Source of the DNA: Parasponia andersonii
Taxonomy: Eukaryota > Streptophyta > Magnoliopsida > Rosales > Cannabaceae
DNA length: 64,000 nucleotides
Direction: 5' to 3'
NCBI GenBank assembly: GCA_002914805.1
Contig: JXTB01000016.1
Location: forward strand, 342,530 to 406,529
The stretch's first letter is position 1. Every line of letters begins with the position of its first letter. Positions 13,649-25,900 of the stretch are shown here, one piece after another. The notes under the pieces are model-generated. The model saw only the letters and a list, made by a program, of their open reading frames with translations. It was not told the DNA's origin and did not search any database. The translations under genes and the position numbers were made by a program.

Positions 13649-13765
13649 GCCAGACCAAAGCTTTCAAAACTACAATTCAAAACCAAAGCCATAACACATT
13701 CTCTTCCAAGTAGTATTAAGTCAATTAGAACACTAAGAAGAAAAGTGATCAACAATCAGCAAAAC

Positions 13766-14200
13766 ATGACTTCAACAACAACAACAACAGTATCTCTCTT
13801 AGCCTTCTTCTCTTCTCTAACTTTCATCCTCTCCATTGCCATGGCTCAGGGCAGAGCCCCCCATGGGCTAGCCAACGAGTACCCAATCGTCTTCTCTCCC
13901 TCGGCATACGATTTCTTCCACCCCACCACCATACAAAACAAGCCCAATACAGATGGCCCATGTGCTAAGACCAGCTGCTCGCCGCTGCCTATGGCAGCCC
14001 AAGTTGAGGCCACTGGTAAGGCCCAAGAAAGCAAAATAGTGACTCACCAGAGTGACAGGCCCAGTTTGGGAGCAGGTGGGATCGCTGGCATTGTGTTTGG
14101 CTTTGCATTCGCTGTGTTACTGGCTATGGCTGTTTACTATGTGGTTGTGACTCGCCGAGAAAACACGAGCCGAGCTAAAAGTGCTCAACCTGATGCTTGA
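13766..14200 (+). CDS. Small type I membrane protein, 144 aa, function unknown
   Basis: This is an intronless frame with its own TATA box. The ATG at 13766 is chosen because the frame extends upstream only to a GTG, which plants rarely use. Residues 1-28 form a signal peptide: a threonine-rich start, then a hydrophobic stretch ending SIAMAQG. The predicted mature lumenal or extracellular part (about 70 residues) holds EYPIVFSPSAYDFFHP and a two-cysteine motif CAKTSCSPLP. A glycine-rich single transmembrane helix follows (about residues 104-127, GAGGIAGIVFGFAFAVLLAM). A short basic cytosolic tail (TRREN...) ends the protein. The layout, with a conserved ectodomain core and short tail, suggests a plant-specific surface protein. 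I do not recognise a named family and assign no function. It is probably a real gene given the promoter, signal peptide and helix. Confidence 0.8.
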   Translation: MTSTTTTTVSLLAFFSSLTFILSIAMAQGRAPHGLANEYPIVFSPSAYDFFHPTTIQNKPNTDGPCAKTSCSPLPMAAQVEATGKAQESKIVTHQSDRPSLGAGGIAGIVFGFAFAVLLAMAVYYVVVTRRENTSRAKSAQPDA

Positions 14201-14847
14201 CAAACCTGTCAATGCCTTCTGTTTTCTTTATTCCAACTCCATTAATAGTGTGTATTAATTCAGGTTATAATCCTTGTGGAATGCATCTATATGAATCTAA
14301 TAGTAGCGACACTTCACATATCATCTTTGTTTATCAACTTTTATTTTACTACTACTATAATTTTTTTTTCTTTTTTTTTTTAGCAGACTACTACTATAAT
14401 ATTACAACTTCCTGGCCACGTAGATTCTCTCTATGGGTATACTTGCCTCATGTTTCTAGGAGTCGTTTAGAAGAGTTCCCGAAACGAATTCAGGGAAAGG
14501 GCTATTAAATTATAGGAAACTTGTAGCAACAATGTGGAACGCTTCAGTGCCAAGGAATCCCAATCGGTTCTGAAATATCACTATCAAACTTGCATTTTGA
14601 ATCAAAACATAAATGAAAAGCAGCGAAATCTAATGAAAACATACCGGTTCATGACAAAATTCCCAAACTTACGATAACACTAAAACCATAAAATTCCAAC
14701 ACCACTTGACATGTCAATTATCCGGTGATTATGATTAATAGCCTAAGTTCCACACAGATCTTATTTGAAGTGTAAGTATAATCACCCAATAACTATAATC
14801 ACCTCATAACTGTTACGCCAAGTAGTATTTTAGCATCATATAATGTC
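14201..14847. other. 3' flank of the small membrane protein gene
   Basis: It should hold the 3' UTR. There are T-rich runs near 14361-14381, no gene, and no recognisable repeat apart from the boundary of the next element. Confidence 0.5.
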
Positions 14848-15941
14848 AGGTTAATAGCATTATTGGTCCCTAATCTATGATTATTTTGACATATTAGCCT
14901 TTAACTTTTTTTTTTTTGGTGGCATTTAAGTCCTAAACGTTTGGTTTTTTTTAGCACTATTGGATCTTTTGATATATTCTATCCAAAATTTCATTAAAAT
15001 TTATTTGAATGAGAGAAATTTTACACCATTGATCTCGAATTTTCAATTGTTTAACAATTTGATCTATAATTTTTTTTCGGTATTCATATTTCTGATTAAC
15101 AATATTGCATTTGTTAATTTTTTCAAAAAATTAAAATTCTAAAAAATTAATTTTTCAAAAGATTAACAGATGCAATTACATAAAGAAATGAACATTTAAT
15201 AAAAAATTATAAAACTTTTCAAGCTTATTTGTTGCAAATAGTTAATTAATTTTTTAGAATAGTCATTCATAATTACATGAACATTTAATGAATGTAGTAA
15301 ATTTTCAGTCAAATTTGATTAGTGTAAAAGTCATTTGACCAGTATAAAAGTGTGTGTGACTGTACGCAAAATTTTTTTAATTTTAAAAATAATAAGATAA
15401 TTATTTTTTATTCATAAAATTATTATAATTTGACATGAACTAAGGTTTATTAGTATAATTTTTTTTTCTTTTTTGAATTTGGTTTTTAAATAAATTGTTT
15501 GTTTTATATCCGTCTTTGAATTTTAATTTTCTAAAAGATTGACAAATACATTATTATTAATTCGAAATATAAATACCAAAAAAAAATTATGGACCAAATT
15601 GTTAACCAATTAAAAATTCGAGATCAATGATATAAAATTTCTCATTCAAATAAATTTTAACTATGAAATATGACAAATACATTATTATTAATTCGAAATA
15701 TAAATACCAAAAAAAAAATTATGGACCAAATTGTTAACCAATTGAAAATTCGAGATCAATGATATAAAATTTCTCATTCAAATAAATTTTAACTATTTTT
15801 AACTATGAAATATGACAAAAAGACTGATGATACCAAAAAAACAATCGTTTAGGGACTTAAATGCCACCAAAAAAAAAAAAAATTGAAGGCCAATATGCCA
15901 AAATGATCGTAGATTGGAGGCTAATGGTGCCATTAACCTTT
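14848..15941. mobile_element. Non-autonomous DNA transposon with long terminal inverted repeats
   Basis: The left end (AGGTTAATAGCATTATTGG...) and right end (...CCATTAACCTTT) are inverted copies. The similarity runs inward for well over 100 bp: TGGTGGCATTTAAGTCC on the left pairs with GGACTTAAATGCCACC on the right, and a further inner block about the words ATTTGAATGAGAGAAATTT and AAATTTCTCATTCAAAT also pairs. The short word TAATGTC flanks both ends (14841-14847 and 15942-15948) and may be a target-site duplication. The interior is AT-rich with no coding capacity. The long TIRs suit a foldback or Mutator-like non-autonomous element. The superfamily is inference. Confidence 0.7.
15541..15814. 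repeat. 131-bp tandem duplication inside the inverted-repeat element
   Basis: The block starting GACAAATACATTATTATTAA at 15541 recurs at 15672 nearly unchanged. The second copy carries an extra short ACTATTTTTA insertion near its end. The similarity of the copies shows that the duplication is younger than the divergence of the element's two arms. Confidence 0.85.
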
Positions 15942-16457
15942 TAATGTCCTTACAACGGTGATGGCCACTGCAAGTTAAGAAGAATATCAGGCAGAAAAGG
16001 GAGAGAAATCGATGCAATAATACAAGCATGCCAGCACGCAGCCACAAGAATACGTGGAGGAAGAGAGTGGGATGTGTCTAAAAGATCTCTTATTACAAAG
16101 GTCAGAACACGAATGATCAATGCACGCAATTATTTTTTTTTTTTAAAAAAAAAAGAGAAAAAAAAAAAGCCCGACTGGAGAAAAAGAAGAATAATGATCA
16201 GAGGAATAGGTCTTCTGTCATTAATTGGAAAATCGTAAATAAAAAAGACACAGGAAAAAAAAGGAAAGAAATGAACAGAAGAGCATATTATTATAGAGGT
16301 CCTCGAAATAGAGGCCGTTGTCTCAAGATGCATATCAATTTAATTTGTTTTGGAATGTGTAAATGATGGAAAGTTGGCAATACTACACCATGTACGACCG
16401 TCACATGAATAAGGACATTCACACATTGTAAAAATTGGCAAGAATATCGCACAAAAT
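15942..16457. other. Spacer downstream of the 85-aa gene
   Basis: It should include the 3' UTR of the minus-strand gene that ends at 16458. Poly-A/T runs lie at about 16131-16170. No other gene is seen. Confidence 0.5.
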
Positions 16458-18021
16458 CTACCATCCGCGGGAGCTAAGATACTGGATAACAGGTCCAAAT
16501 GCCTGGTCTACACCCTTGTTCCACAGGTGCGCAAGCTCTGCACGAGTTTTCTTTCCAAATATGGGCTCCCCGACCTGCCACACATTCCAAGTTGAAACCA
16601 TTAAGTTTGCGAACAAACACCACAGAAGACAGGAAATTGAAATGCAATAGAACATTTATTTGGATCAATGCATGCCTTGTTTGCAAAACCCGTGAAGTTC
16701 ATTACTTCCACAACATGGAAACCTCAACATGGACAACTCAAAACAGGGTTCACCGCAACGCAAAAAGCATAGATGAATACATTTGGCGCTAGTGGTGTAA
16801 ACCCGGCTTTTGCATACGGCCATTAACTATTTTGAATTATACCACAAAATTTTCAGCTAAAAGACTGAAAAGCAATTTCAGAATAGCCAACTAATAACTA
16901 TTATCCTCCACAGTGATATACTAGAAGCGTATTAATGTATCAGAAAAACATATCTAAACAAGCCGTGTGGAAAATTAAACTCAGAAGCAACACTTTGAAG
17001 TCCCTTCCATGCTTACACTACTTCCCACGTACTTGCTTATTCCTTAGTGTCCCAATTGCTAAACACTCTAAGTTACCTAATCATAAAACCTTGTATCCAA
17101 CTCGTAGACGCCAGTGTTTCATTTATACCCATTTTCATCATAGATTAGATGTACCATACAAGAGAGAAATGAAATGACGTTTGAAGTTTCAGAAGTTAAA
17201 TGACAGAAACTCCAAAAGAACATCATAATATCCTGCGTGCTTGATGATTCTTCTTTCTATAATCACAATGAAGCCAGAGAGATATCCTAGTTCCCATAGT
17301 TATTGAAGATCCAATTACACACCTAAGTTTCAATGATTGCAACGCAATCAAAATCTCTCTGGGAAATGGAAATTAGAACCGAAATTCATGAGTCCAGACT
17401 CTAGATTGAGCCATTTTGCTGATTCAATCAATCAATTCATGTCTTAAAATTCAGACCTTATTTTCTTTTTCCACCGTTTCCAGCCTACACAACTAGTCTT
17501 TCCCTCCTACAATCACAAAAACCCATCTTCCATTTCATCACATTTATAACAAATGCATCATTCATAGACTTTAAAATAAAAATACCCACCAAATTAAAAA
17601 CGAAAAATATCAAATATACGAGCTTGATATCAGAGACCCAAAAATGAAAACTAAAGCCAAACAAAACACAAAAACGATTCGTCTAAACGTTAATTCTAGG
17701 GTTTCAATCACCTAAACTAGGCCACAATGCGAAAGATACAATGTCAGAGAGGAGAGATTTTACCTGAAATTGGGAGCTTAATTGAGGCTGGGTATCTGAA
17801 ATGGACTTGTAAATACTTTTTCTCTGCTCGAATACCACGATTGCTGCGAATAAGCTTCCGAGCGTAGCCCCAAGCAGGCGCTCCTGCAGAATCGAATCCC
17901 AAAACCCACCATTTTTATTATTATTATTATTTATTTTTTAATAATTTTCAGATGAAATCAAAATCAGGAATCGGAAGCAGGGACAGAAATTCGAAGTTAC
18001 CTGAGCAAGAACGCTAATCAT
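16458..18021 (-). CDS. Small conserved plant protein, 3 exons, 85 aa, possible mitochondrial membrane protein
   Basis: Coding exons on the minus strand are 18021-18001 (MISVLAQ), 17883-17764 and 16574-16458. All join in phase 0 at GT-AG sites, giving an 85-residue protein ending LSSRGW. It opens with a short amphipathic start, then a hydrophobic glycine-containing segment (ERLLGATLGSLFAAIVVFEQ, about residues 8-27) that could be one membrane helix. The C-terminal half is hydrophilic and looks conserved: GEPIFGKKTRAELAHLWNKG, then VDQAFGPVIQYLSS. The size, single helix and exon pattern recall small plant mitochondrial proteins of uninformative annotation, possibly MICOS-like. That comparison is from memory and weak, so no symbol is given. 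The clean splicing and absence of stops make it very likely a real gene. Intron 2 (about 1.2 kb) shows nothing further. Confidence 0.8.
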
Positions 18022-19330
18022 CTTCGGCTGCTCAACAACTTACAGAGAATCCCAAACTGTTCCTCGGCTACCCTTGGAATGGATACACGGAAGAAGAAGA
18101 CGACGACACAGACCTTGGGGGGGTCTCGTGCAGGTGATCTTTATGGCCCAATTGGCTATATGGGCTTTACAAGGAGGATGGGCTTTGCCAGGCCCAGTTT
18201 CGTTCCGACTTTGGCAGTGGACGAAATGAGACCCGTGAGACAAGTATCATTTTGTTTTTGGAAAATAGCATGTGTCATTTTTTTACATTTTATTTTAAAA
18301 ATTGTTCATTTTTTTTTCTTTTATAGCGAGTATATATATGTTCTTACTCTTGGTATATATATACTCATATACCAACTTTACTTTATATATTAAGTATATT
18401 AAATTTTATATTCGATCATTGACATAGTGGTGATTTTGTTATACCATTTTTAAAACGGACATTAATTTACTTAAAATTTACCTAGTCACTTTGCTATATA
18501 ACTCTTCTTTTTTGGACGTTACCGGGCCTATTTTAGTCATTTCACAATTAGCTGATTCTCTCATTTCTCTCTCGTATCAAAAATAATATAATAACTCTTT
18601 CTTTCTTTCCTTCCTTATTTCCTTATGTTATATTACTATTTCTCAATATTCTTAAGACTAGGATTCTCACCTTTCTCTTATACTAAATACAATAAAAAGA
18701 GATCTCTTTCCTCATTTGTTTTCTTTTTATAGGTTATACGTAATCCTTTCTTGCTAAAGAGAGTCTCTCCTTAGTCATTGACTATATATATATATATATA
18801 TAATGGATTAATAGAATGCTATTTAGGGGGAAAAAAAGGAGTAATAAAAAATTGAAGCGAACCTTTTCCTGCTGTAATTATTGTTGGAAGTGCTCATAAA
18901 AACATTTTTATATAAATAAATACTTAGTATTGTTTAGTACTTACTTATGCATAATATTATTTTAAATCATTTTAATATTATTATTTAACATATACTTATG
19001 GATAATATTAATATCTTTATGCTATCATGAGTTACTACTACGATCCTATCTATATTCTGCTGCTGTGGTTTTTTAAATTTGACCTATTTTTCGAAACTTA
19101 CATTTTTACTACTGTCTTTCCAACAATCGCATGGCTTACAACAAGGACAAACAGAAAACAACTCAAAATTTTCAAGTTACGAGGTTGAAATGAGCTAATA
19201 TAAGTTTTTTTTTTTTTTAAAATAAAACTTCTACGATGAATTTTATTTTTTTGGAAAAATGAAAAAACGAAGATACATGTAAAGAAGAATGTGATGCATC
19301 AAACCAAATGAAACACGATAACACGTGAGA

Positions 19331-19480
19331 AGTACAGTAAAATCTCTATAAATTAATATGTTGGGTTAAGAGAAATTATTACTTTATAAAGATAGTTTAT
19401 TTATTAATAAATAAATAATTTATTAATTTGTCGATAAATAAATATTTATTAATTTAAAAGAGTCAAATGAGTTTAATACT
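19331..19480. repeat. Dispersed repeat fragment (ACAGTAAAATCTCTATAAATTAAT type)
   Basis: The segment opens with CAGTAAAATCTCTATAAATT and continues with alternating TTTATTAATTTAT words that form internal inverted repeats. Very similar openings occur at the ends of dispersed transposon-like repeats in several dicot genomes, from memory. No matching right end was found, so it is listed as a fragment. Confidence 0.3.
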
Positions 19481-21935
19481 TGTAATCTTTTTTTTTTTTT
19501 TTTTTTCTATAAGAGATGCATAATTTAAACTAATAAAAATTAGATACTTAATATGTGTATACAAATAAGTTTAAAAGTTAACTTGTATATACATATTATA
19601 TATTGTTCGTACATAAATAAAATTCTAAAAATTAGTTTTGTAGTGTACATCAAAAAATTAAGAAATACATATACATATGATAATTATAGCTTAAAAATTC
19701 AATACCTTATAAAATATAGTATTTCAAGATGTTTCATGTTTATTGAACATAAGAAAGATAAATAGTTATTGGTTCAAAAATTAGAGTAATAAGACTGAGT
19801 TCAACTTGAATACAAATAACAAGCAAATAAATTTAGATACATTTTGAAAAATAACATAATTAAGAAAATAGAAATTATCTAGAAAAACTCATTAATGTTG
19901 TAAATGTTTATATTATTTCTTTTATGTATTTAATCAATTATTAATTTATAAATTTGATGGGCTCTAAAAAATTTACAAAAAAAATAGTCTTATATATTTA
20001 GTGTAAATATTAATTTAATACATTGATCTAAATTGAGAATGTAATATTTTATTATTTAACCGAGGTTATTAATTGATGATGCTAAATTTGATTTTAACAC
20101 AGCATATGTGATAACCCAGTCAAAGATTTGATGTGGATGAGCTATATAAATGTCTTGTGATTACTCATGCATGCCTTCAATCTCGGTTAATCAATGAACA
20201 ATTCGTGCCAGTTGTCCAGATCAAGTAAAATTAGTGATCCCAAAAGGCCAAATAGTTATCACTTGTCAACAAATGTAACTATTTCAGTCAATTAATTCTT
20301 TTTATTTTATCTTATATTGTTGTGGTCCTGAATTCAGCAATAACTATTGAAATTGCTACAACTTTTTGAGTCCTAAGCTTCTTAGGTGAAGTTGTGGTAA
20401 TGAGAAACGATTTATTGGTACACAACATCTATTTAACATCAGATTATATCAAAATCAATCTGCAAACAAATGTGGCAAATATCGAATAAAAATAATAGTT
20501 CAGAAACATCCATTCTACAATAGTTATTGCTTATACTCAAATTTTTATATTGTGAAAAAAAAAAGAAGGGAGAAAGAAAAGAGAGGCTATAGGCTGATAT
20601 AGGGATTAGAATTAGGCAATCAAAATTCAAAACTTGTAGGCAGCTCCGGGCTTGATTGCAAAGTGGGTTTGCATGTGAGCCTCTCAGCCTCCAAGGCTCC
20701 CACCACATCCTCTGTCATGTGACTGTCTTTGCCTGCAGCCTTAAAAATCTCAAGACTTGCTAACCAGTTTGGTCCCCGCTACTTGCATTTGCCTCCTTTA
20801 GACAGTGATTTAGGGGACCAAAGCAAAGCTCCAAAACCCTCATCCTCTTTTTCTTTTTTTCATTGAGTAATCCCATGTGTGAAGTGAATCCAAAGACTAT
20901 CTGGTTGCTGCATCAAACTACTGTACCAATAGTTTTTGGGGTACCCTTTGTAAGTACACAAATAATTCAAGTTTCAGTTTATTGTATCATACTCTACTCT
21001 ACCCCTTTGAATAATGAGCCTTGGGTCCACCAGTGTAGACTCTTGACTTTGAACAAGTTATATGTATAACTTACACTATGGGCTGGGGGACAAGTAATAA
21101 ATTGTTGTATAGAGTCGAGAAAATTGAAATGTCTCAAACAAAAACTAATGACCTGATATTGCTTTTAAAGCTTTGATTTGAGTATTATTTGATCTTATGA
21201 AGTTCCAATTATTGAAGTGGTCCACTAGATTACAGAATTGATTAGCTCATAGTACTAGTTTCTTAAGTAATGTATTTAAGCGTGCTTGTAAATAAATGCT
21301 CATAGTCAGCAGTACCACCACTATCAAAATTATGTATCTTCCATTAATGTAAGATGGTCTTTGACCAAATAAGAATAATGCTGATGAAGGAAAAAGATTC
21401 AAGAATATATATATACATATGATAATTCATGAAGAAAAGCCAAATGAAACTTGTCTTGACTCGGCCACTTTTTGGTGGAAGGTTACAATCATCTTTAATT
21501 TTATGACATTATTTTAGCTTTCTTGGCTACATAAGAGAAATCCTTTGTTGCTATTTTCTCTTACTATTCTTACATTAAGGTCACTTGGAAAAGTTTTATA
21601 TTTAGCTTCATGGTACCAGAAAAAGCCTATAGATAGATTATATGTGTGTTCGTGGTTGTACGGAAATACTGTCTTTCTGAGACCCATTACTCAGTCAACA
21701 TCCTTCTTTTGACTCAAAACGACGAAGAAGTGATTGCCAAAGTCCACATCCACTTCAAACGGTAATCACACATCAATACCATGGTCATATGAAAGAAAAA
21801 GAAGCCAAAAGCTAAAACTGGTTTCAAACAGACAACTGCTTTGTGTCACAGGATCATCTTGGTCCTACTTGTAAGATTGCATGTGGCATTGAATTAATGT
21901 GTATCTCCGTGTTTTTGGTTGCTTTATAGGTAGTG

Positions 21936-21936
<1 letters not shown>

Positions 21937-21980
<44 letters not shown>
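21937..21980. repeat. Poly-T tract (44 bases)
   Basis: This is an uninterrupted T run upstream of the kinase gene, perhaps the tail of an old minus-strand retroposon. No element body is recognisable next to it. Confidence 0.8.
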
Positions 21981-22904
21981 CCGTTTTGATTGCAGAAATT
22001 TCAGAAAAAGAAACAGGCTTCTGGTAACTGGCTTCAGTTCTTTCTGGTGAGTTACAAGAGGAAAAAAAAATGTATGCCTTTACTTATTTTTGTAATACGA
22101 TTTTCATATCTCTTACATTCTTCTTTTCTCTTCTGGTTTTAGTTGTTTAAACTATCTTTCCAGCTTCTCTACAGTTGTACTATTGTAGCAGGCTTAACAG
22201 AAAATATACATCAGCAAAGATTGTCTATCTTGTCCTTGGATTTTCTTTTCTTCTTATCTGTCTGTTGTATGGAATATTTCAATTATTTTCAACAGCTTCA
22301 ATTCAAACCATTGCTGTTGGATGTTCTAGGGAGTATTTTCTTTTCTTTTCTTGTCTTTTTTATTGGGATTATTACAGTTTCTACTTTTTGAGATTCCCTG
22401 GGAATCTTTCGGGATGTGAAATTTGATTTTTCTGGCTGGTTTTTGACTTCTTGAGAGGGGTTTTAGGCTTTTAGCTGTTGAACAAAGATGAGCAATGTCC
22501 CTGTCCATTTCAATAAAGACAGCCTCATAAGTCATAAGTGCTTTTTACTCAACTTTTCATATTTTTCTTTTTACCTGGCTTAGCTGGATTTCAAGACTAG
22601 AGAAACCACATACGTAGTCTGAAAAAACTTGAAAATCTCTAGTCAGCTTTCTTCCAGTGCTTTTTCCAGCTCATTTGCTGCTACACTTGAATTACCAATT
22701 TCACAGTTCTTCTTGTTATAAACTTACAAACCCAAAAACTCACATCAAGAAAGAACACCCTTTTTAAGTTTTACACGTGGTATATTTACCTCGGGAAAAC
22801 AGTTTAAATACTTGATAAAATTCTGAATGTTCGTGTCATTTTTCTCCTCAAATGTTCCAAGTTCAGGGTCTATGGGGGCTTCAATGGAGTGATGTTCGTT
22901 GACA

Positions 22905-25900
22905 ATGCGCTTGTTCTGGTGGCAACAGCTGCCGCTGCTTATACTGATTCAACTTTTTGAACCAAGCAGAACAAGCCACAAATTATATGGTACTCCTCTT
23001 TAACTTCCCTTTTATTTTCTTTTATTTGTTTTTTTTTCTTTCTTACTGATTCAATGTCTGTTAAAGGGATGAAAGAAACTTATAAAAGACTGAAACCATT
23101 TTTCTTGACTCGAAAGATTGCGCAGATAAAGAGAGAGAGAGAGAGAGAGACAGACAGAGACTTGAGTTGACTTGTGTCTTAGGCTATATAGTATGCAAAT
23201 TAGGATTGCCAAGAAGCATCATGTAATTAGAGGGGTCTGTTGGTTTTAAACGTAGAAGTATAATTTGCAGGCTTCCCTTGAAAGTGCTATCTATACACTT
23301 TTCCTTCGTATTGAAAAATGAGAAGAAACATGATAGTTTTGTCTATATTTCTCCTTTTGTTTTCCCCTTCTTTTGGCCTAAAAAAGCTCATTTTGTTCAT
23401 GTTCAAAGGGCTGCTTTCACAAGGCACGAATAAGATGCCAAGATGTGCATGAGCATTGTAAAGTGTTTAGTTGGCCAAATTCTTTTACTTGTTACTATTG
23501 AATAGTTATCTTCCTTTAGAATCACCATTAAAATTGCATAAGAAATGTAGTAACCTTGCATACCATTTTATTTCCCTCTAGCTGAAGCTTCATTAACTTT
23601 CAAGAGCAAAATTGGCAGTTCTCAGCAACCGAGCAATGTGATTGGAAGAAATCCATGCCTGAGACAATGGGCATATATGAACTGTTATAAACTGAAGGAC
23701 CCAAGTGTTACTTCTTTGTAAGCGCCTCGTCTATCTCTGTACTCATGTGTGTTGCAGTTCTCAGTCTCTGAGATTTTTTTTTTATGTCACCTGTAAATAT
23801 TTTGCATATATTTATGCTTGACAAGAATAAATATAGATGCAAACCATTATATGTGTGAACGAGTACTTAACATAACACGGAGATTGATACTACTAGAAAT
23901 CTCTGCTATTAGAAGCAAAGAATTTGAATTTACTATGATGATGCCTTTGTTTACATGCCCCAATACATTCCGTATATGTTATTGCAGAGATCGCATACTT
24001 CCATTATGAACTGTGTGTAAATTTAATTTTCCAGGAACAAAAAAAGAACAGAAAAAAGAGATAAAAGTACATTCAAACATATATATTTGCAATGGGAAAT
24101 TGTAGTAAGTTACTGTAACAATAAAAGATGTAAGATTGTTGAACAAGTTGTTCTTTTGTTTCTTTGAAACCTTTATATAAAAAAAAAAAGGAAAAAGAAA
24201 AATAGAATCTTATGCTTTAGCAGGTTTCCCGGTATCTGTACACTTTCTCTGCAGGCTAAAACAGGTTTTCCTTCACACTCCTCTATTCAATTACAAGAAA
24301 AGTTCCCTAAACCAAAAACCAACAGGAGAGCAGCTGAAGCTAATGGAGATGGTGATGTTCCAACACTCACAACTGTGCGGGAAACTCATGATAAGAGACC
24401 GAAAAAGAGGAAAATTGCAGCCATAATTGGTGGTGGTGTTGCAGCTCTACTCGTGGTTATCATCGTATTGCTTGTATATATCTGCTTGATGCGCATCAAG
24501 AAATTCATAGGGAGAACATCCGAGTCAGAATCTTCTGTACCTTCTCCGCCTGGTAGGTTTATCCCATAAGCATGTTAAACTGAAATTATTCATATCCTGG
24601 TAATGGCTCAATACAAAATAGATACAGTACTTCATATTCATTTAACCTGATAATATAATCCTGGTGACCATTCCATGTAAAGGTGTGATACAATTAACAT
24701 ATGTGAATGCTTTTCGCTATGTTGATCTGCGGTCCAAATTTCCAGAATCTATTTGAAGATTAGAAACTAACTAAGGAAAAAAGTTTGAGAAGTCTGAGCT
24801 TGTTAAGAGGTTTTAACCTGTATAAGCCATTTTTACATGCTGCTTCTATGTCGTGGTCTTCAAACGGGCAGTCCAAGACAAACAGACTTGCTTCTTTAAT
24901 TATAAAGGTTTTAAATTCACCTGCAAAATGAGACTGAACTGATTGCAGGGTCCTTTGAAGAAAGGATCCAGTACTAAAGTTTGAAGACTTAAGTGATTGG
25001 AAGGTCCTCTGAGGACTTGAAAGTTAGGACAGTCGAAGAATTTGGATAACCTGACATTACTACTTCCACTCGAAGAGACAAAATAAGGAAACAGTGGTAA
25101 CCTCCTTTCTAGATTTTGACTATGGTTTTCTTGGCACCGGGGATCTTCAAAATTTAGACTCAAACTAAGGCAGTTATGTTACACACAATACACGGTAAAG
25201 ATAACGTAATTACTTTTATTATAGTAAAAAATAATTACACTAAGACTAGACACACTTTTAATAATAGACCACAATTTATACACTCAACACTTTACTCTCT
25301 ATTTTACTTACACCTTACTTCACTCTACCTCACGTGGACACACACTTGTATATATATATATACTTACACACACACACCTCACGATCAACACTTATTTTCC
25401 GCTCTCTCACAACCGAGACCTAAAGGTCTCTTTGTATAGGCACTTAGGTCGGTGTAATTTACTGACTTCACAATACTAGAGAATCTAGTATATGTTGTCT
25501 TTAGCCAACTATGTCCACTTGCATTGATTTTCTTATATTATCCTATGAAAATTCTAGAATGGTCACGTGCAGCTTTTGAATTTCTTAGACAATACATTAG
25601 AGACTTACTTATGTAGATAATTCTAGAAATATGTAGAAAGTCAGTGTTGACCTCTCATACTCCCCCTCAACACCGACTCCTCAAATCCTTCCTTCGAATC
25701 TTATTAAGTTGCTCTATGAATTTCTGAATAGTTGTAGAACTAAGCCCTTTCGTGAATAAGTCCGCAACTTGATCTTCAGTTCTAACTTGACGCATTTCAA
25801 GTTCTTCTTGTAGCACTTTCTCCCGAGAAAATGATAGTAAACTTCCACATGTTTAGTTCGGGCATGGAATACTGGATTTTCTGCTAGACGAATAGCAGAT

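Larger units (their letters stand above)
18022..22904. other. Intergenic region and probable 5' UTR of the receptor-like kinase
   Basis: It is AT-rich with TA microsatellites (18783-18803) and a 44-base poly-T at 21937-21980. No protein-coding similarity is seen. A candidate 5' UTR intron could run from a GTGAGT donor near 22047 to a CAG near 22866, just ahead of the kinase ATG. That is only a pattern match. Confidence 0.45.

Noticed and set aside
13745-13765. Upstream extension of the small membrane protein gene
   Set aside because: The extension would start at GTG. The ATG at 13766 gives a better signal peptide and normal initiation.
22143-22426. Two overlapping hydrophobic frames upstream of the kinase
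   Set aside because: T-rich DNA gives Phe/Leu-rich chance frames. There is no partner exon, and a signal-peptide exon fits better at 22905.
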